A stretch of 64,000 bases of DNA from Acidiflorens sp963841945 (GCA_963841945.1 CAWJFC010000020.1:33253-97252); one strand, 5' to 3'. Positions 8,954-18,025 are shown, numbered from the stretch's first letter. Made by a program: numbers and translations. The notes: a model not told the origin generated them from the sequence alone.

Positions 8954-9973
8954 ATGTATAGAGCGCTAATTTCGCGCGTCTCACTTCGCGGATCAATGCT
9001 GGCCGCGATGGTTGCGCTTCTGGTTTCGTTTGTCGCGGCGCAGAACGGCGCACCCGGTGCGCAGGCAACCGTGCAGCAGGTTGTGGTGCGCGAGGCGGGC
9101 GGCGCGATGGAGGTTGAGATTCAGACCTCCGTGCCGGTAGCGCCCGATACGCAGGCGATCGTTGGCCCGGATCGCATTGTGGTTGATTTTCCGGGAGCGA
9201 TCCCGGCGGCCGGATTACGCACGTTGAAGGTAAACCATGGCGCGCTTAAAGGCGTACGCTCAGGACTGTTTTTCAGCAATCCTCCGATTACGCGAGTTGT
9301 ATTGGATTTGACCGGACCGCAGACTTATCGGATTTCGAGCGCTGGAAATTCCACCATCGTCAAGCTTGCCGTAGCTGTCGCGAACGAAGCTAGCGCGAGC
9401 ACCACGACGCAAGAAGCGCGGTTGCGAGACTCAGCCCTGGCCTCGCGTTCCGCCCATCTCTCTCAGGCCGATCTTTTCCAAGGGCGTGTTCCGAAGGCGC
9501 GTGTTACCCCTGCACAGATCTCTTCCGCGCATCTTGCTCCCGCGAACGCCGGAGTGAGTGCACTAGATCAAAGTATCTCGGGAGTGCAAGTTGCCAGCGG
9601 GAATGTGGAACACGCGTTGAACGGGGTCAACACGCCAGGGGATTCAATATCTCAGCCGGCTTTGGCGGCGGACGTGCCAGCTCAGCCAACCGCACCGCCG
9701 GTAACTGTGACGTACGAAAATGGAATGCTGAGCATTCATGCCGACAAAGCGACGCTCTCGCAGGTGTTGTATGAGGTGCACTTACGCACGCAGGCCGAAA
9801 TTGCGATACCGGCTGGAGCCGAGCAGGAGAAAGTGGTAGCCGATCTTGGACCCGGTCCGGCGTGCGATGTGCTCGCGCAACTCCTGAATGGATCCGCTTA
9901 TAACTTCATCTTCGTGGGCGATGAAGTCGCGCTGCAGCGTGTCATCTTGACGCGTAAAGAAGGCAGCTTCTAA
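8954..9973 (+). CDS. AMIN-domain periplasmic protein with secretin-type N-terminal module
   Basis: The protein has 339 residues. A signal peptide (MLAAMVALLVSFVAAQ) is followed by an AMIN domain at about residues 35-135, with core motifs DRIVVDFPGAIP and ITRVVLDLTGPQTYRI. AMIN domains target proteins to peptidoglycan or the division/pilus machinery and occur in PilQ and AmiC. After a low-complexity Ser/Ala linker, residues about 230-335 (VTYENGMLSIHADKATLSQV, LAQLLNGSAYNFIFVGDEVA) resemble the STN or secretin N0 module. The secretin barrel is absent, so this is not a complete PilQ. It is convergent with the TadG-like gene, about 66 nt away. Role in pilus or envelope assembly is inferred. Confidence 0.75.
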   Translation: MYRALISRVSLRGSMLAAMVALLVSFVAAQNGAPGAQATVQQVVVREAGGAMEVEIQTSVPVAPDTQAIVGPDRIVVDFPGAIPAAGLRTLKVNHGALKGVRSGLFFSNPPITRVVLDLTGPQTYRISSAGNSTIVKLAVAVANEASASTTTQEARLRDSALASRSAHLSQADLFQGRVPKARVTPAQISSAHLAPANAGVSALDQSISGVQVASGNVEHALNGVNTPGDSISQPALAADVPAQPTAPPVTVTYENGMLSIHADKATLSQVLYEVHLRTQAEIAIPAGAEQEKVVADLGPGPACDVLAQLLNGSAYNFIFVGDEVALQRVILTRKEGSF

Positions 9974-10039
9974 AACCGACGACATAGAAACGTGACGCCG
10001 AGATGCCATGGCGCGCGCGGGGGAATGTGTGCTCTGCCG

Positions 10040-11341
10040 TTACTGCGGCGAGATGAGGCGCACAGGCACAGCGGTGGCGCCGTTGCCATAGACGGGAACT
10101 GCATTCGCATCGAGTCCAACGCAACCGATGAGGTTGATCACAGTGGCCTTCACTTGACCCTTAGTAGAGCCAGAATCCTGCGTCTGGTTACCATCCGAAT
10201 TCAGAAGTAGCTGTACGAAGCCTACGAGTTGGTTTCCAGTCGCCGTCACCGTGCCGTTACCATTGTCGAAAATCGGCACTGTGACCAACGAGTCGCTAAC
10301 CAGCGCGTTGGTGTTAACGAGAGCCGGCGTGGCGATTGCAACCGGGTTCTGCGAGCCGACGATGAACTCGAAGGGTGCGGTTGGCGAATTCGTCGTGACG
10401 ATGGAATCTCCTCCGCCGGGATCCGATGAACTGGTGGCATGAGTGAGGCAATTCACTGCGTCTGCTGTGTCGGCTAATCGATCACCACTGTAGGAACTCA
10501 CATCGATATTGGCTGTTTGGACGCAAGAGATCGGCGCCTGAATACAGCCGGCGATACTGTTCTGATAGGGGTTGCTCAGAGCCGGATTGCAGGTAGGCAA
10601 CGAACTCGTTGGAGGGATGAAGGTTGTCACCGGATCCCCGGGATAAAACTGCCAGGCGTTGAGGGCGCCAGGTGTGCAACTGGAGCAGGCGGGCTGCAGC
10701 GGCGTGGTAGGTGTGGAGGTCCAGCCCAGCAGGGCGGGATCGGGGGGATCGCCGGAAGAATCGAAGATCGCGCCCAAGCCAGTGCGAGGGTTAATGTTCG
10801 GAAGTAGCCATGGCTTAACGCAGGAGGATGCGACAGGGGGCGCCGTGGTGTTCGATGTCCCGCCGCCGCCCGAGGGATTGTAGGCCTCCGCGGCCGCGGT
10901 CGCGACGACGGTTACCTGCGTCGTTCCCCAAATACGCGCGAAGAATGCCGGCGCGGAAACGGTCACCGTCGATTTTGCCGAGGGATTGTTGTTGCCCAGC
11001 TGAGAGGCGTTGCAGGTCACGGAAACCGATGTATTTTGTCCGCTGATCGGGTTCGACGCTCCCACCTGTTGACCGACGCTCACGCACAGAGCAAGAGCGC
11101 TGCTCGTCAACGTCGGATCCGTCGATGACGTCATCCCCGAATTTGCCAACACCCTGGCTCCTGCCAACGCGGCGGAGTCGGCCGCGAGTTGGGCTTCGCT
11201 GCGGGCCGTATAGAAGGTGACAACGTCAATCGAGAGCGCGGCCATGGCTCCGACGACGAAAAGCATAAAGACCGCGACCAGGGTGATAATGAACCCCTGC
11301 TCACTACGGCGGCGGAATTTGGCAGAAACGATCAATGTCAT
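10040..11341 (-). CDS. TadE/TadG-like Flp pilus assembly protein
   Basis: The protein has 433 residues. The N-terminus has a basic cluster followed by GFIITLVAVFMLFVVGAMA, a single membrane helix. The consensus LSIDVVTFYTARSEAQLAAD then SAALAGAR follows, which is the hallmark of the TadE/G-like N-terminal domain of Flp pilus biogenesis. The remaining roughly 370 residues are a Thr/Ser/Pro-rich extracytoplasmic region with several Cys pairs. No other tad genes are in the window, so it is an orphan minor-pilin-like or surface protein here. Confidence 0.75.
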   Translation of the reverse strand: MTLIVSAKFRRRSEQGFIITLVAVFMLFVVGAMAALSIDVVTFYTARSEAQLAADSAALAGARVLANSGMTSSTDPTLTSSALALCVSVGQQVGASNPISGQNTSVSVTCNASQLGNNNPSAKSTVTVSAPAFFARIWGTTQVTVVATAAAEAYNPSGGGGTSNTTAPPVASSCVKPWLLPNINPRTGLGAIFDSSGDPPDPALLGWTSTPTTPLQPACSSCTPGALNAWQFYPGDPVTTFIPPTSSLPTCNPALSNPYQNSIAGCIQAPISCVQTANIDVSSYSGDRLADTADAVNCLTHATSSSDPGGGDSIVTTNSPTAPFEFIVGSQNPVAIATPALVNTNALVSDSLVTVPIFDNGNGTVTATGNQLVGFVQLLLNSDGNQTQDSGSTKGQVKATVINLIGCVGLDANAVPVYGNGATAVPVRLISPQ

Positions 11342-11649
11342 TATTCAAGCAGATTGCGGGTGTGGGAATCGTGCCTCTCTATTGTTCGAAATGCATCCCC
11401 GAATCGTCTTCTCCAGTTCCATTCTGCGAATCGCACGATCTCAAACCGCGCTCGACATGCTGACCACATCGTTAACGGCCCGAATCACGCGGCTGAAAAA
11501 TTCTATTCGGAGCGGAGCCTGCTTGTGCCAAACATAGTACAAGAATTGAAACCCTGAGACGAATGGCTGGTGACGATGGGCCGGACGCAGAGGTATCCTC
11601 GAGCGACGGGATGGGGAGGTTGGTTGTCAGTCCGGAAGGTGATGTTATA
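11342..11649. other. Intergenic region upstream of the TadG-like gene
   Basis: These 308 bases separate the TadG-like start from the cold-shock gene stop, both on the minus strand. They must hold the end of the csp transcript and the TadG promoter. No clear hexamer pair, hairpin with T-run or ORF was found. Confidence 0.4.
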
Positions 11650-11859
11650 TCAAGCGATCTTCGTGACGTTGGCGGCTTGTGGACCTTTCTGCCCCTGGAC
11701 AATCTCGAATTCCACCTGGTCGCCCTCCTGCAGGCTCTTGTACCCGTCGCTGGTGATGGCGCTGTAGTGGATAAATACATCCGCTCCATCGTCGCGCCCG
11801 AGGAAGCCGTACCCCTTTGCATTGTTGAACCACTTAACGGTGCCCTTTAGTCTATCCAC
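11650..11859 (-). CDS. Cold-shock protein (CspA family)
   Basis: This is a 69-residue single OB-fold nucleic-acid-binding protein. RNP-1 (KGYGFLGR) and RNP-2 (DVFIHYSAI) are intact, after the canonical GTVKWFN start, and length fits the family. The start is GTG at 11859: AGGAGAGG lies just upstream, and the family alignment begins there, although the open frame continues to 11952. CspA proteins act as RNA chaperones in the cytoplasm. The gene is monocistronic with its own promoter and a leader of about 58 nt. Confidence 0.92.
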   Translation of the reverse strand: MDRLKGTVKWFNNAKGYGFLGRDDGADVFIHYSAITSDGYKSLQEGDQVEFEIVQGQKGPQAANVTKIA

Positions 11860-11923
11860 GTGCCCTCTCCTATGTTCAAGTACAACACTGTCGTGACGCC
11901 GTGACTGCGTTAAATGTGCGGCA

Positions 11924-11952
11924 ATTGTGAGACGGAGTAGAAAACGTGTCAA
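11924..11952 (-). promoter_or_regulatory. Candidate promoter of the cold-shock gene
   Basis: On the minus strand a perfect TTGACA (11952-11947) is followed after 17 nt by CACAAT (11929-11924), a 4/6 match to the -10 box. The predicted start near 11917 leaves a 58-nt leader. Confidence 0.45.
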
Positions 11953-12069
11953 GGATGGGGATCACAATGCGGTGTGCTAGTTCTGGCTGGTAACGAAGGG
12001 AAACTAGAGGGCCTGGCAGACTGGAGGGAAACGGGTGAGCGCCCAGATACACCGGGAAATCACTAGGGT

Positions 12070-12648
12070 CTAGTTTTCTCCCAGCCAAAAGATTCCGCAG
12101 ATGGTCTTGGCATCGCGGACAACGCCATTTAAGGCCATTTTCAGGGCATGGGAGAGAGGGACGAAGCGGCTGGCAATTTTTTCGTCAGCCTCGGGCTGAG
12201 CCGTGCCGGGAGTAAGATCCCGGGCGAGATAGATAGTCATGGTTTCATCGAGGAAACCAGGACTTACGTAGAAGCGGAGGAGTTTTTTCCAATAGCGAGC
12301 GGTGAAGCCCGTTTCTTCAAGTAACTCCCGGCGAGCGGCAGCGAGCGGTGACTCGCCTTCGTCGATGCGGCCGGCGGGTAACTCCCACATCATAGATTGG
12401 GCGGCATGACGATACTGGCGCTCGAGCAGAATGCAGGGCTCCGGGCCGGAGTCATCGACAGCGAGGACGACGATTGAGCCGGAGTGGCGGATGACGTCGC
12501 GTCGCGCGCGGATGCCGCCGGGTTCTTCGACGATGTCGGTCGTGACGCGGAAGACGGGACCTTTGTAAGCGACGCGGGAGGAGAGCACTCTCGCCTTTGC
12601 CGATTTGGAAGCTCGTTTAGGGTGCTGGGCCTTGGTCGATTTCGCCAT
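12070..12648 (-). CDS. NUDIX hydrolase, ADP-ribose pyrophosphatase type
   Basis: The protein has 192 residues. The Nudix box GRIDEGESPLAAARRELLEE followed by TGF fits GX5EX7REUXEEXGU with all the metal-binding glutamates. Upstream, VLLERQYRHA-like residues and WELPAGR are typical of the ADP-ribose diphosphatase (NudF/YffH) branch, which cleaves ADP-ribose to AMP and ribose-5-phosphate. A basic Lys/Ala-rich extension precedes the domain. It is divergent from the DUF2520 gene with only 27 nt between starts, so the promoters must overlap the coding ends. Confidence 0.88.
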   Translation of the reverse strand: MAKSTKAQHPKRASKSAKARVLSSRVAYKGPVFRVTTDIVEEPGGIRARRDVIRHSGSIVVLAVDDSGPEPCILLERQYRHAAQSMMWELPAGRIDEGESPLAAARRELLEETGFTARYWKKLLRFYVSPGFLDETMTIYLARDLTPGTAQPEADEKIASRFVPLSHALKMALNGVVRDAKTICGIFWLGEN

Positions 12649-12675
12649 GCAGCCATATTAAGGTATGCTGCGCGA

Positions 12676-13668
12676 ATGAGGCGAACGGGGAAGAAAAAAT
12701 CGGCGGGCGGCGAGCGTGGGAGGGAAGAATACACGGTCGCAATCGTGGGCGCGGGGAGTCTGGCGGCGGCACTGGCGCCGGCGCTGCACGAAGCGGGCTA
12801 TGCGATCCCAGAGATCGTTGCGCGCGCAGGGGCGAGCGGGGAGACGAAGCGGCGGGCGCGGACGCTGGCTCGGAAGGTTGGCGCGAAGGCGGTTTCGATC
12901 GAGGATGGGGTCCTGGATCCTTCGGTACTCTGGCTGTGCGTGCCCGACCGGGAGATACGAAGTGCGGCGCTGACGATTGCGCACGTGTTCAACTCGAGGA
13001 GGGAGACGAAGGAGTCTCGAGGTCTCGAAAAGCACGGAATCCGGAGTACCCGCCGATTCGCGTTTCACTCGAGCGGCGCCCTCTTAAGTGATGAACTGGG
13101 CGCGCTGCACGCGGAAGGGTTTGCGGTTGCGTCCGTCCATCCGCTGATGACTTTTGTGGCAGGAGCGCGGCCGCGGCTGGTGGGCGTGCCGTTTGCGATC
13201 GAAGGCGACGCGGCGGCGACCGGGCTGGCCCGACGGATTGTGAGCGATCTGGGCGGTGAGGTGTTCGCCCTACCGGCAAAGCGCAAAAGGGCCTATCACG
13301 CGTGGGCGACGATGACCTCGCCGCTGCTGGTGGCCTATCTCATTGGGCTCGAAGAGGCTGCCCGCGGCGCGGGGCTTACACCCCAGCAGGCGCGCCGGAT
13401 GAGCTTTCCGATCATCCGCCAGACGCTGGCGAATTACGAGCGGCGGGGTCCGGAACGATCATTCAGCGGCCCGCTCATGCGTGGAGATGTGGAGACGGTC
13501 GCCAAACATCTGGCGTTGCTGCGTGGGCATGCGATGACGCACGACGTGTACGTTGCGCTCGCGAAAATCGCGCTGGCGAAGCTTCCGGCAAAAAATCGCG
13601 GCAAGCTGCAGCGACTAATGAACGCCCAATCCCGAAACGCCGGTGACAAATTGTTGCCGCTCGTGTAG
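12676..13668 (+). CDS. DUF2520 Rossmann-fold protein
   Basis: The protein has 330 residues. It opens with a basic tail and then VAIVGAGSLAAALAPALHEA, a dinucleotide-binding Rossmann motif. The C-terminal half (RAYHAWATMTSPLLVAYLIG, GLTPQQARRMSFPII) matches the helical DUF2520 domain, which is related to the dimerisation domain of 6-phosphogluconate and pyrroline-5-carboxylate reductases. An NAD(P)-dependent dehydrogenase activity is likely; the family is often found near pantothenate genes, which are absent here. The open frame extends back to 12484, but the ATG at 12676 is the first that avoids overlap with the NUDIX gene. Confidence 0.8.
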   Translation: MRRTGKKKSAGGERGREEYTVAIVGAGSLAAALAPALHEAGYAIPEIVARAGASGETKRRARTLARKVGAKAVSIEDGVLDPSVLWLCVPDREIRSAALTIAHVFNSRRETKESRGLEKHGIRSTRRFAFHSSGALLSDELGALHAEGFAVASVHPLMTFVAGARPRLVGVPFAIEGDAAATGLARRIVSDLGGEVFALPAKRKRAYHAWATMTSPLLVAYLIGLEEAARGAGLTPQQARRMSFPIIRQTLANYERRGPERSFSGPLMRGDVETVAKHLALLRGHAMTHDVYVALAKIALAKLPAKNRGKLQRLMNAQSRNAGDKLLPLV

Positions 13669-13757
13669 AGTCACGGGCGCATCTCGTTTGTGACGTCCAG
13701 GGTCCGATCCAAAGACAAATCGGTTCAATAAAAATCAAGGAGAGAGATACGCGCAAC

Positions 13758-14246
13758 GTGATGGTGGTTGTGCTGTGCCTGCTGGTGGTAGCGTCGGCAG
13801 CGATGGCGCAGACCAAGATCGATACGAAGTGGACTTGCGCGAAGCCGTCTGAGAATCCGACGTTGGATGCGGGCGACGCTCCCGACCACAGGTATGGACT
13901 CGCCCAGGGGACCTGCGATGCAACCGCGGGAAGTAGTGCGGAGAAGTCTGGCGCCTACGCCGAGACTCAAGAGAGGTGGAAGACTTCGACGAAGACTCAC
14001 GGGACCTTCAACGTGACCATGGACAACGGCGATATGGTCTATTACACATATGACATCACGGGATCTTCGGACATGAAGAAGCCCCTGATGAACAAGTGGA
14101 AGGTTGCGGGTGGGACCGGGAAGCACAAAGCCGCCAGGGGCGTGGGTAGTTGCACGGGAACAGTGAATGCCGACCAGTCTTCGAGCTGGGTATGCACTGG
14201 CTCGGTGACGATGGGTGCGATGGCTAAGGCCAAAGCTAAGGAGTAA
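13758..14246 (+). CDS. Small secreted protein of unknown function
   Basis: The protein has 162 residues. It starts with GTG at 13758, directly followed by an ATG at 13761, with AAGGAGAG 12-15 nt upstream. A signal peptide (MVVVLCLLVVASAAMAQ) leads into a mature part of mostly polar beta-type sequence with paired cysteines (WTCAKP, GTCDAT, GSCTGT, WVCTGS), suggesting two disulphides outside the cytoplasm. A Lys/Ala tail ends the protein. No family is recognised. It is followed by a strong hairpin terminator. Confidence 0.65.
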   Translation: MMVVVLCLLVVASAAMAQTKIDTKWTCAKPSENPTLDAGDAPDHRYGLAQGTCDATAGSSAEKSGAYAETQERWKTSTKTHGTFNVTMDNGDMVYYTYDITGSSDMKKPLMNKWKVAGGTGKHKAARGVGSCTGTVNADQSSSWVCTGSVTMGAMAKAKAKE

Positions 14247-14284
14247 ATTCGGATTCGACTCGCGGCCGCATCTTCTAACTCTCA

Positions 14285-14319
14285 ACCCACTCATTCGCAC
14301 GGAACGCGAGTGAGTGGGT
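14285..14319. terminator. Hairpin terminator between convergent genes
   Basis: A 14-bp stem (14285-14298 with 14306-14319, one G-T pair) and 7-nt loop are followed on the plus strand by GGTTTTTCC. It lies between the small secreted protein gene and ribA, which converge. Confidence 0.65.
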
Positions 14320-14387
14320 ACCCCTGGTTTTTCCTGGGACACTCCTCGCGACGGCGACACGGCGATGGCGACACGCGGGAAGAAATC

Positions 14388-15017
14388 CTAGTGTTCGGTG
14401 TTGCGATGGGTGAAGAGATGGCCAAGCTTCTCCTGCTTCGTCCGCAGATATTCCTGGGTGTACTCGGTGGGAGGAACTTCGCAGGGGACACGCTCGGTGA
14501 CACGGATTCCAGCTCTTTCCAGGGACGCGACCTTGTCGGGATTATTAGAAAGCAGCCGAACCTGGGTTATGCCGAGGGCTTTTAAGATCTCGGCAGGCAT
14601 GATGAACTCGCGCTGATCGGCTTTGAATCCGAGGCGTTGGTTTGCTTCCACCGTATCGAGGCCACTGTCTTGCAGCGCATAAGCCTGCAACTTGGGCATG
14701 AGGCCGATGCCGCGGCCTTCCTGTTGCTCGTAAACCAGCACACCCGCTCCCTCGCTCGCGATCATGGAGAGAGCCATCTCGAGTTGCTGTCGACAATCGC
14801 AGCGCAGCGAACCGAAAACGTCACCGGTAAGACACTGCGAGTGAATCCGAACCAGCGGAGAGCCGTTCTGGACGTCGCCCATGACCAGTGCCACCGCTTC
14901 TTCGGTCTTGATTTTGGCCCCATTCGCAACCCGCGTCGTGAAGCCGTGAATCAGGAAATGTCCCCACCGGGTGGGGAAATCCGCAGAAGCGACCTGTTTT
15001 ACGCGCAACGTACTCAC
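14388..15017 (-). CDS. ribA: GTP cyclohydrolase II
   Basis: The protein has 209 residues, normal for a stand-alone RibA. It converts GTP to 2,5-diamino-6-ribosylamino-4(3H)-pyrimidinone 5'-phosphate, formate and pyrophosphate, the first step of riboflavin synthesis. The zinc ligands are seen as CLTGDVFGSLRCDC, the catalytic block as YEQQEGRGIGLMPK, and the GTP-binding C-terminal part as VRLLSNNPDKV. The start is the GTG at 15017; the open frame continues upstream but overlaps the preceding gene. That gene, a small membrane protein, ends 7 nt before, indicating cotranscription. TATAAT sits just before the start and could serve a second, leaderless transcript. Confidence 0.93.
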   Translation of the reverse strand: MSTLRVKQVASADFPTRWGHFLIHGFTTRVANGAKIKTEEAVALVMGDVQNGSPLVRIHSQCLTGDVFGSLRCDCRQQLEMALSMIASEGAGVLVYEQQEGRGIGLMPKLQAYALQDSGLDTVEANQRLGFKADQREFIMPAEILKALGITQVRLLSNNPDKVASLERAGIRVTERVPCEVPPTEYTQEYLRTKQEKLGHLFTHRNTEH

Positions 15018-15024
15018 ATTTCGA

Positions 15025-15498
15025 TTATATAGGTTCGATGTCACCGGCCATGGCGGTGGGGGAAGGGAGAGAGTCGCCGGGTTCCTCATTCGCCGGTGCG
15101 GGCAAGGAAAAGGAAGTGGAGTGGAGACGAATGATGAGAAATCCGACCAACACGGCGCTCGAAAGCATGACGACGCGGATGTAGAGTCCGGCGTGGAAGG
15201 CGTGATCGCCGGCGACCGTGCGCAGGAGGCCAGAAGTGGCACTGATGACGCACAAGGCAAAGTAGAACTTTTCGATGAAGGCGCGCGAGATGGCAAAGAG
15301 CCAGGCGAGGATCGCCGATACGACGACGAAGATAGAGCAGAGAACCCATGTCCCGGTGGAAACCGCGCTCGGGACCCAGATGCCCGGGGCCGGGCTCGCC
15401 GACAGCATCTGACGACAGGCGATCAAAAGAAACACCAGTGAATGGACAAGAGCGACGATCGCCCGCCTGCGATTGGTAAGTATCGCGAACTCCCCCAT
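15025..15498 (-). CDS. Small four-helix membrane protein
   Basis: The protein has 157 residues. Four hydrophobic segments are visible: AIVALVHSLVFLLIACR, WVLCSIFVVVSAILAWLFAI, FALCVISATSGLLRTVAG and VVMLSSAVLVGFLIIRL. The tail is Pro/Glu-rich. No family is recognised with certainty. The gene lies 7 nt upstream of ribA on the same strand, so the two probably form an operon. A CRP/FNR-like palindrome is centred 45 nt before its start. Confidence 0.65.
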   Translation of the reverse strand: MGEFAILTNRRRAIVALVHSLVFLLIACRQMLSASPAPGIWVPSAVSTGTWVLCSIFVVVSAILAWLFAISRAFIEKFYFALCVISATSGLLRTVAGDHAFHAGLYIRVVMLSSAVLVGFLIIRLHSTSFSLPAPANEEPGDSLPSPTAMAGDIEPI

Positions 15499-15508
15499 AC
15501 TGGGAACT

Positions 15509-15551
15509 AGAGTAGCGGAATGGCGACCCGGACAAAGTGATCTGTGTCACT
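15509..15551 (-). promoter_or_regulatory. Possible CRP/FNR-type site upstream of the membrane protein/ribA pair
   Basis: The perfect palindrome AGTGA-N6-TCACT spans 15536-15551. A weak -10 (TACTCT, 15514-15509 on minus) starts 29.5 nt from its centre, the same distance as in the hydrogenase promoters, but would leave a leader of only about 4 nt. Confidence 0.4.
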
Positions 15552-15656
15552 GGGATGGGTAACGGGCCACCCGGAGGGGAACGTTTTTCAGGCGGCGAAA
15601 TCGTAGGCGAAAATAGCAAGCGGCTGCTAAAATCATAGGGCGACTTAACAAAGTAA

Positions 15657-15732
15657 GGGGCTATAGCTCAGCTGGGAGAGCGCATCGTTCGCAACGATGA
15701 GGTCGTCAGTTCGATCCTGACTAGCTCCACCA
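15657..15732 (+). tRNA. tRNA-Ala (anticodon CGC)
   Basis: The 76-nt cloverleaf has acceptor stem GGGGCTA/TAGCTCC, an encoded CCA at 15730-15732, the D-arm AGCTCAGCTGGGAGAGC and the T-arm core GTTCGATCC. The anticodon stem CATCG/CGATG encloses loop TTCGCAA, giving anticodon CGC at 15690-15692, which reads GCG. A G3:U70 wobble pair, the major identity element for alanyl-tRNA synthetase, is present and independently supports Ala. Confidence 0.96.
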
Positions 15733-15806
15733 ATCTTCTCAATGCGTTGGCGACAGTTCGGCTATTGCTTCCTTGAGAATGGCCCTTCAGACTGAAGCGC
15801 CCAATG

Positions 15807-17858
15807 TCAGTTTGGTCGTTTCTGCCGCACTCCTTCTGACGCTGCCCCTCGATCGGAGCAGAAATTCTGACATATGGAATGTGCCACATACCCTGCCGCC
15901 GTCGCGAAAGCCCGTCCAGCGGAATCGATCACCGCTGAACCTGGGTCAACGCCTTCCGCAATAATCCCACCATCCCAGGCGCTGGTGCGCAACACCTTCA
16001 ACGCCTGCTCGCGGCCTCGCCTCAGGTCCAGATGATCTGCAATCGTCCATGAGCTGGTAAACGGCAGCCGGTAACTGCCCGGCAATCCGTACGGCTCGTC
16101 ATAGAAGGAATACTTGTAGTTCTGCGAATGCAGCCATGCATAGGTGCGAATAAATAACGGATCGTCCTCTGAGATAAAACCGAGCGAGGGAAGTCTCATC
16201 AGTGAGCCCGGAGGAATATCCGCGAACAGCGGATTCTTGCCATCCGTCGCACAGACGAAGATCGGTCCCGCGGCTCCAGGGGCCTGGTCCGAGATGCTTT
16301 TCGTCAGGATCGTGTTCCGCAGAGCCTCCGCCCGTTGTTTCATCTCATGCGCGCTGGTATTGTCCTTCAATCGTTCAAAGAGCGTGGCAAGATCAAGCAG
16401 CGCCCGCCAGGTAAAGACATTGTCGTAAGTCAGGAATGGTCGCTTTTGATATTCATCCTGTGAGTCCTGGAGCGTCGTGTAGAACCCGCTTGCCGCGTCG
16501 AAGCGCTCGATCAAGCGATCACGCAGGGTCTGCAACGCCGCGTTATGCGAGAGCAAGAAACCGTCGTCACCCGTTCGCTCTACAAATTCCGCCATTGCTA
16601 CAATTGGGGCCGCCGCTTCATCCAGCTCAAATCCATCCTCCAGGACCACTCCGTCAATAAACCGGCTATGGACCCCTGTGTTACGCAGTTGGATCGTGAG
16701 TGCGCACTCCAGCGCCTCCCGAGCTAGGGACGGATCTATATCTAACAAACCGGGGAAGCTCCACAGCATGGCATCGCGATCCCAATAAGCTGCGGAAACG
16801 TAATACCTCGGACTTCGGGAAGTGACTCCGACGACCTGTTCTGTATCAATCGTTCTTCCCCACGCATAGAGCGCAGTGAACAAAAAATTACGGTTCATCA
16901 GCAAGTCGAGATCCGGTTGACCGGTTGGGCGCGTCCGTTTTCGGCACCACGCCGCTGCCTGATCAATCATGGCGTCAGCCCCATTGCGATCAATGAGCTC
17001 CCTTAGCGCTTTGGCGGAATGGTCAGCGCTGAACTCCTCCAGACCCACTCCCAACACAAAATTGGCCTCGGCTGTTTTGCCCGGCTCCAGAGTTACGGCC
17101 CGTTGCGCGTCGAGCGCGGGAGATAGAGACTGCGGAGGTACGATCGACTGAGCTAGCGAACCCTCATGAATCAACGACCAGGCAAATTGCGTGTCATTGG
17201 TGACGAAAGGGAAGACCTCCGCCGAGTCCACCCAGGGCGCGGGAGCAACAGAACGTTCTCCCCGCAGCGCGACCGGCAGGTAAGTAACTCGGTCTAGAGA
17301 TCCCCACGACGCCTTCATACCCAGAGTGATGGGCACAGCTTCGGTCCGCCGGTTGGTGACAGTCATGTGTACGAAGGCGCCGCGCGATCCGGGCGGGGCA
17401 CAATAAGTGATGCTGGCTTCCAATCCATCGACCGTGAGCTGCGCCACCGGTATCCAGTACTCGATCAACTGCCAGCTTGGATTTTTAAACTGGAGCGGTT
17501 TGCCGTTGACTGTGAAATATGGTTGTAGCGCGGGCGTGCCACTTTCTCCTCTAACCTCGAGCAACCCACGGTCTCGCATCGAGAGCACATTGAAGCTCAC
17601 GATGGCTCCGTCCGCCGCGCGGATCTCGGGGAGGGCGATCCACTCGTTGCCGGTGGGCAGTACATCTTTCGCGCCGAGCGAAAGCGGGATTCGGCGAGGA
17701 CTGTCGGCCGCCAGAAGAAGATGGGCCCGTACAACAAAAATAGCAAGAATCAGCAGAACGAAACTGTAGAGGCTGGGCTTACGGCGTCGAAACAGAGCAA
17801 GAAAAGACAGTCTCCCAGTCAATAGATCCCTCTTTTGGCGCACTGAGGATTCTAACAA
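15807..17858 (-). CDS. Putative secreted glycoside hydrolase, (alpha/alpha)6 barrel
   Basis: The protein has 683 residues. A basic N-terminus followed by LYSFVLLILAIFVVRAHLLL forms a signal or anchor. The first 250 residues are beta-rich (VSFNVLSMRDRGLLEVRGES); the rest is helical with SAAYWDRDAMLWSFPGLLDI, TGVHSRFIDGVVLEDGFELD and FLTYDNVFTWRALLDLATLF. These WDRD and DNV blocks recall clan GH-L/GDE-type enzymes (amylo-glucosidase, GH63, GH125), where an N-terminal beta sandwich precedes a six-hairpin toroid with acidic catalytic residues. Which family applies could not be decided from reading. Substrate is unknown. The gene is monocistronic. Confidence 0.6.
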   Translation of the reverse strand: MLESSVRQKRDLLTGRLSFLALFRRRKPSLYSFVLLILAIFVVRAHLLLAADSPRRIPLSLGAKDVLPTGNEWIALPEIRAADGAIVSFNVLSMRDRGLLEVRGESGTPALQPYFTVNGKPLQFKNPSWQLIEYWIPVAQLTVDGLEASITYCAPPGSRGAFVHMTVTNRRTEAVPITLGMKASWGSLDRVTYLPVALRGERSVAPAPWVDSAEVFPFVTNDTQFAWSLIHEGSLAQSIVPPQSLSPALDAQRAVTLEPGKTAEANFVLGVGLEEFSADHSAKALRELIDRNGADAMIDQAAAWCRKRTRPTGQPDLDLLMNRNFLFTALYAWGRTIDTEQVVGVTSRSPRYYVSAAYWDRDAMLWSFPGLLDIDPSLAREALECALTIQLRNTGVHSRFIDGVVLEDGFELDEAAAPIVAMAEFVERTGDDGFLLSHNAALQTLRDRLIERFDAASGFYTTLQDSQDEYQKRPFLTYDNVFTWRALLDLATLFERLKDNTSAHEMKQRAEALRNTILTKSISDQAPGAAGPIFVCATDGKNPLFADIPPGSLMRLPSLGFISEDDPLFIRTYAWLHSQNYKYSFYDEPYGLPGSYRLPFTSSWTIADHLDLRRGREQALKVLRTSAWDGGIIAEGVDPGSAVIDSAGRAFATAAGYVAHSICQNFCSDRGAASEGVRQKRPN

Positions 17859-18025
17859 CTTCGGCGCTGGCTGGGGTGGTTCTTCTTGCTGAGGAGGCGC
17901 ATCAGCCGCTCGATTTTACGGGCGAGCGCTCGTCTTCGCGATCGCGGCAAACGCGGCATCATAATTTTGTTCCGCGCCGGTTGCCTGGGTCGTGCAGCCG
18001 GCCCTTGCACGCTTGGGATCGCGCT

